Of a DNA stretch of 41,210 nt, positions 39,743 through 41,210 are shown piece after piece (position 1 is the stretch's first letter; each line of letters begins with the position of its first letter). The stretch is from positions 1 to 41,210 of the forward strand of contig JAQXHG010000044.1 of the NCBI GenBank assembly GCA_029007115.1, read 5' to 3'. The notes beneath the pieces were generated by a model. The model was not told the DNA's origin and made no database searches. It saw only the letters and a program-made list of their open reading frames with translations. The position numbers and the translations under genes are program-made. Source of the stretch: a bacterium (GTDB lineage: Bacteria > Bacillota_I > Bacilli_A > RF39 > UBA660).

Positions 39743-40339
39743 TTTATGTCTTCTTATATATCCCACTATTATTAGTACTAACATTACTATAAATATTAAA
39801 ATAGAATAAATATTATTGTTTTTAATATTATCATCTTTAATAATAACACTATTAATAATGTTATAATATTCACTATCATCATTAATTTCTTTATCGCTAC
39901 TATATACTATGGTTGTAATATAGTTATTAGTTGTAAATACATTACCTATCTGATAAGTATTATAACCAGTACTATCTAAAGTAGGCCAATAAATACTATA
40001 ATTTAATACATCCTTATTATTTAACTTGATCTTTTTAATATTATTAACACTTACTTTAATATTAAAATCTTCAAGTTTACTATTAATATTATTTTCAATA
40101 TATTTTCTTTGATTTTCAATGTCTGTTTTAGTATATGTTGATATATTATAATTGAGTTCTTTATTGTTAGATATAGTTATAGCTATATAATTATTTTCTC
40201 TTATCCATTTATACGAATGGTCTTCTTCTGTTTCTAAAATGTAATCTTGTGGTATATCTATACTAAAATAATTATTTTCATAAGCTTTAATATTATTAAT
40301 ATTTAAAATAAAAATTAAAATTATAAATATTATTTTCAT
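39728..40339 (-). CDS. Exported membrane-anchored protein, PsbP/DUF1795-like
   Basis: 203 residues. Signal peptide (KIIFIILIFILNINNIKA), an external domain beginning YENNYFSIDIPQDYILETEEDHSYKW, and a C-terminal membrane helix (about 178-197) with a basic tail RRHKTKKA. The opening FSIDIPQDYIL and the YIAITISNN strand resemble the Mog1/PsbP-like fold of small exported proteins of unknown role. That link is tentative. AAGGAGG precedes the ATG at a long spacing of about 13 bases. It ends at the shared terminator and is divergent from the last gene. Confidence 0.65.
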   Translation of the reverse strand: MKIIFIILIFILNINNIKAYENNYFSIDIPQDYILETEEDHSYKWIRENNYIAITISNNKELNYNISTYTKTDIENQRKYIENNINSKLEDFNIKVSVNNIKKIKLNNKDVLNYSIYWPTLDSTGYNTYQIGNVFTTNNYITTIVYSSDKEINDDSEYYNIINSVIIKDDNIKNNNIYSILIFIVMLVLIIVGYIRRHKTKKA

Positions 40340-40448
40340 TTTATAAAACTTTCCTCCTTAATAGTTTTAGAGTTATTTAACTTAATTTGTTTTAAGCTTT
40401 TTTCTCTAGTAGATATTATATAATAAATTAAGATATATAGCAAAGTTA

Positions 40449-40477
40449 TTTACTTTTTACTTTTAAAAAGTTATAAT
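40449..40477 (+). promoter_or_regulatory. Promoter of the last gene
   Basis: TTTACT (40449-40454), a 17-bp spacer and TATAAT (40472-40477). Confidence 0.6.
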
Positions 40478-40501
40478 GAGTATATAAAATGGAGTATATA
40501 T

Positions 40502-41197
40502 ATGAGAAAGTTATCAAAAGTATTTATTATAATTTTTATTATATTATTTGCGTGTGGATGTGCAATCTATATAGATTATTATATAGTTAAAAATAGGCAT
40601 ACTACACCTAAACTTGCTATAAAAAAGCAAATAGATGATAATCAAGTTGTTTATAGTGCATTTTTTTATAAGGTTTGGTATTGTAAAACAAATAATATGT
40701 ATACAATAGGTGATTATAGCGATAAAGATGCTATATGTCCTTTAGAGTATACATTTGATAATGATGATAATTATGAAAATACTAATGGTGTTAAAATATC
40801 AAGAAGAGAATTAACGCTGATAAGTGAAATATATACAACCGAAATGATTGAAGATATTAAGAATAAATACGAATTAGAAGATGCTGTTTATGTTTCAGAA
40901 GAATATGGAAAGACTAAATATAAAATAGTTATGAGAAATGATAATCCACTAATTACATCAGACGGAAGTACAATTATTTTGTTTCCTGAATTTAAACTGA
41001 ATAATGAAAAATATGAGTGGGTATATGATAATCAAAATTATTATTGTATGAATTCGTTGGGAGAAATATCATTATTTCAATATAACGCATGTAGTCCGTT
41101 ATATAGTAGTATTAAAATGGATGATAAATGGTGTGAACTATATACTAAATCAACTTTAATATATAATGAAGAAATTAAAAATCTTTGTAAGAAGTAA
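40502..41197 (+). CDS. Exported Cys-rich membrane-anchored protein, unknown function
   Basis: 231 residues. A hydrophobic N-terminus (KVFIIIFIILFACGCAIYIDYYIV) acts as signal anchor; the Cys pair sits poorly for a lipobox. The external part has six Cys (YCKT, CPLEY, YCMN, ACSP, WCEL, LCKK), an even number that could form three disulfides, plus many aromatic residues. No family recognised. GGAG (40491-40494) precedes ATG 40502. A terminator begins at its last codons. Confidence 0.65.
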   Translation: MRKLSKVFIIIFIILFACGCAIYIDYYIVKNRHTTPKLAIKKQIDDNQVVYSAFFYKVWYCKTNNMYTIGDYSDKDAICPLEYTFDNDDNYENTNGVKISRRELTLISEIYTTEMIEDIKNKYELEDAVYVSEEYGKTKYKIVMRNDNPLITSDGSTIILFPEFKLNNEKYEWVYDNQNYYCMNSLGEISLFQYNACSPLYSSIKMDDKWCELYTKSTLIYNEEIKNLCKK

Positions 41198-41210
41198 TAG
41201 TACTTCTTTT
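41189..41210 (+). terminator. Terminator at the right edge
   Basis: AAGAAGTA (41189-41196) pairs with TACTTCTT (41201-41208) around a 4-base loop, followed by TT. The T tract is cut by the window end. Confidence 0.7.

Overview
The window is a very AT-rich chromosomal segment from a walled, low-GC Gram-positive-type bacterium. It uses the standard bacterial code: TGA serves as a stop at 7789-7791 and 25072-25074, and Trp is TGG. Gene order and families point to class Bacilli: rimP-nusA-ylxR-infB-rbfA, gpsB next to a B-type RNase P RNA, and rodZ-pgsA-recA. The compact genome, terse promoters and missing operon members (no ylxQ, truB or cinA) fit a host-associated Bacilli lineage such as RF39 or a relative. 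That placement is inference, not something the sequence proves. No phage, transposon or CRISPR is visible.

Layout. 1-5.8 kb: ffh, then the transcription/translation operon with a one-domain RimP. 5.8-9.7 kb: uppP on the minus strand, small membrane and lipoproteins, a DUF1292 protein, and a large exported transglutaminase-like protein with a Tyr-rich (YDX)8 tail. 9.7-16.1 kb: miaB, a HAD phosphatase, a metallo-beta-lactamase-fold hydrolase, priA, fmt and an unknown membrane-anchored protein. 16.1-17.3 kb: a tiny unit behind a Spo0A-type box, then two paralogous unknown genes. 17.3-23.6 kb: M48 protease, gpsB, rnpB, rodZ-like, pgsA, recA and cysS. 23.7-27.1 kb: a VanY-like protein without its catalytic residues, tRNA-Ala, and a divergent murT-gatD pair in which GatD lacks its catalytic Cys and His. 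27.3-33.7 kb: an apparent operon of a zinc peptidase, a heterodimeric ABC exporter and an OmpR-type two-component system. 33.7-37.4 kb: an FtsX-type permease, its ATPase and HtrA. 37.6-41.2 kb: an FNT channel, exported proteins of unknown function and a SigF/SigG-like sigma factor.

The most interesting signal is regulatory. The 17-mer ATCTAGTTTTGTCGAAT contains a perfect Spo0A box (TGTCGAA) and occurs exactly twice: before the SigF/G-like sigma gene (about 39.0 kb) and before the tiny unit at 16.1-16.3 kb. In both places a -10-like hexamer starts exactly 34 nt after the first base of the box and no -35 is visible, an arrangement like Spo0A-activated promoters. This suggests a sporulation-type regulon with a small, unrecognised ORF or RNA as a member. 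A second theme is degenerate cell-wall enzymes (GatD, VanY-like), which suggests altered or repurposed stem-peptide chemistry. All statements come from reading the sequence; no database search was run.
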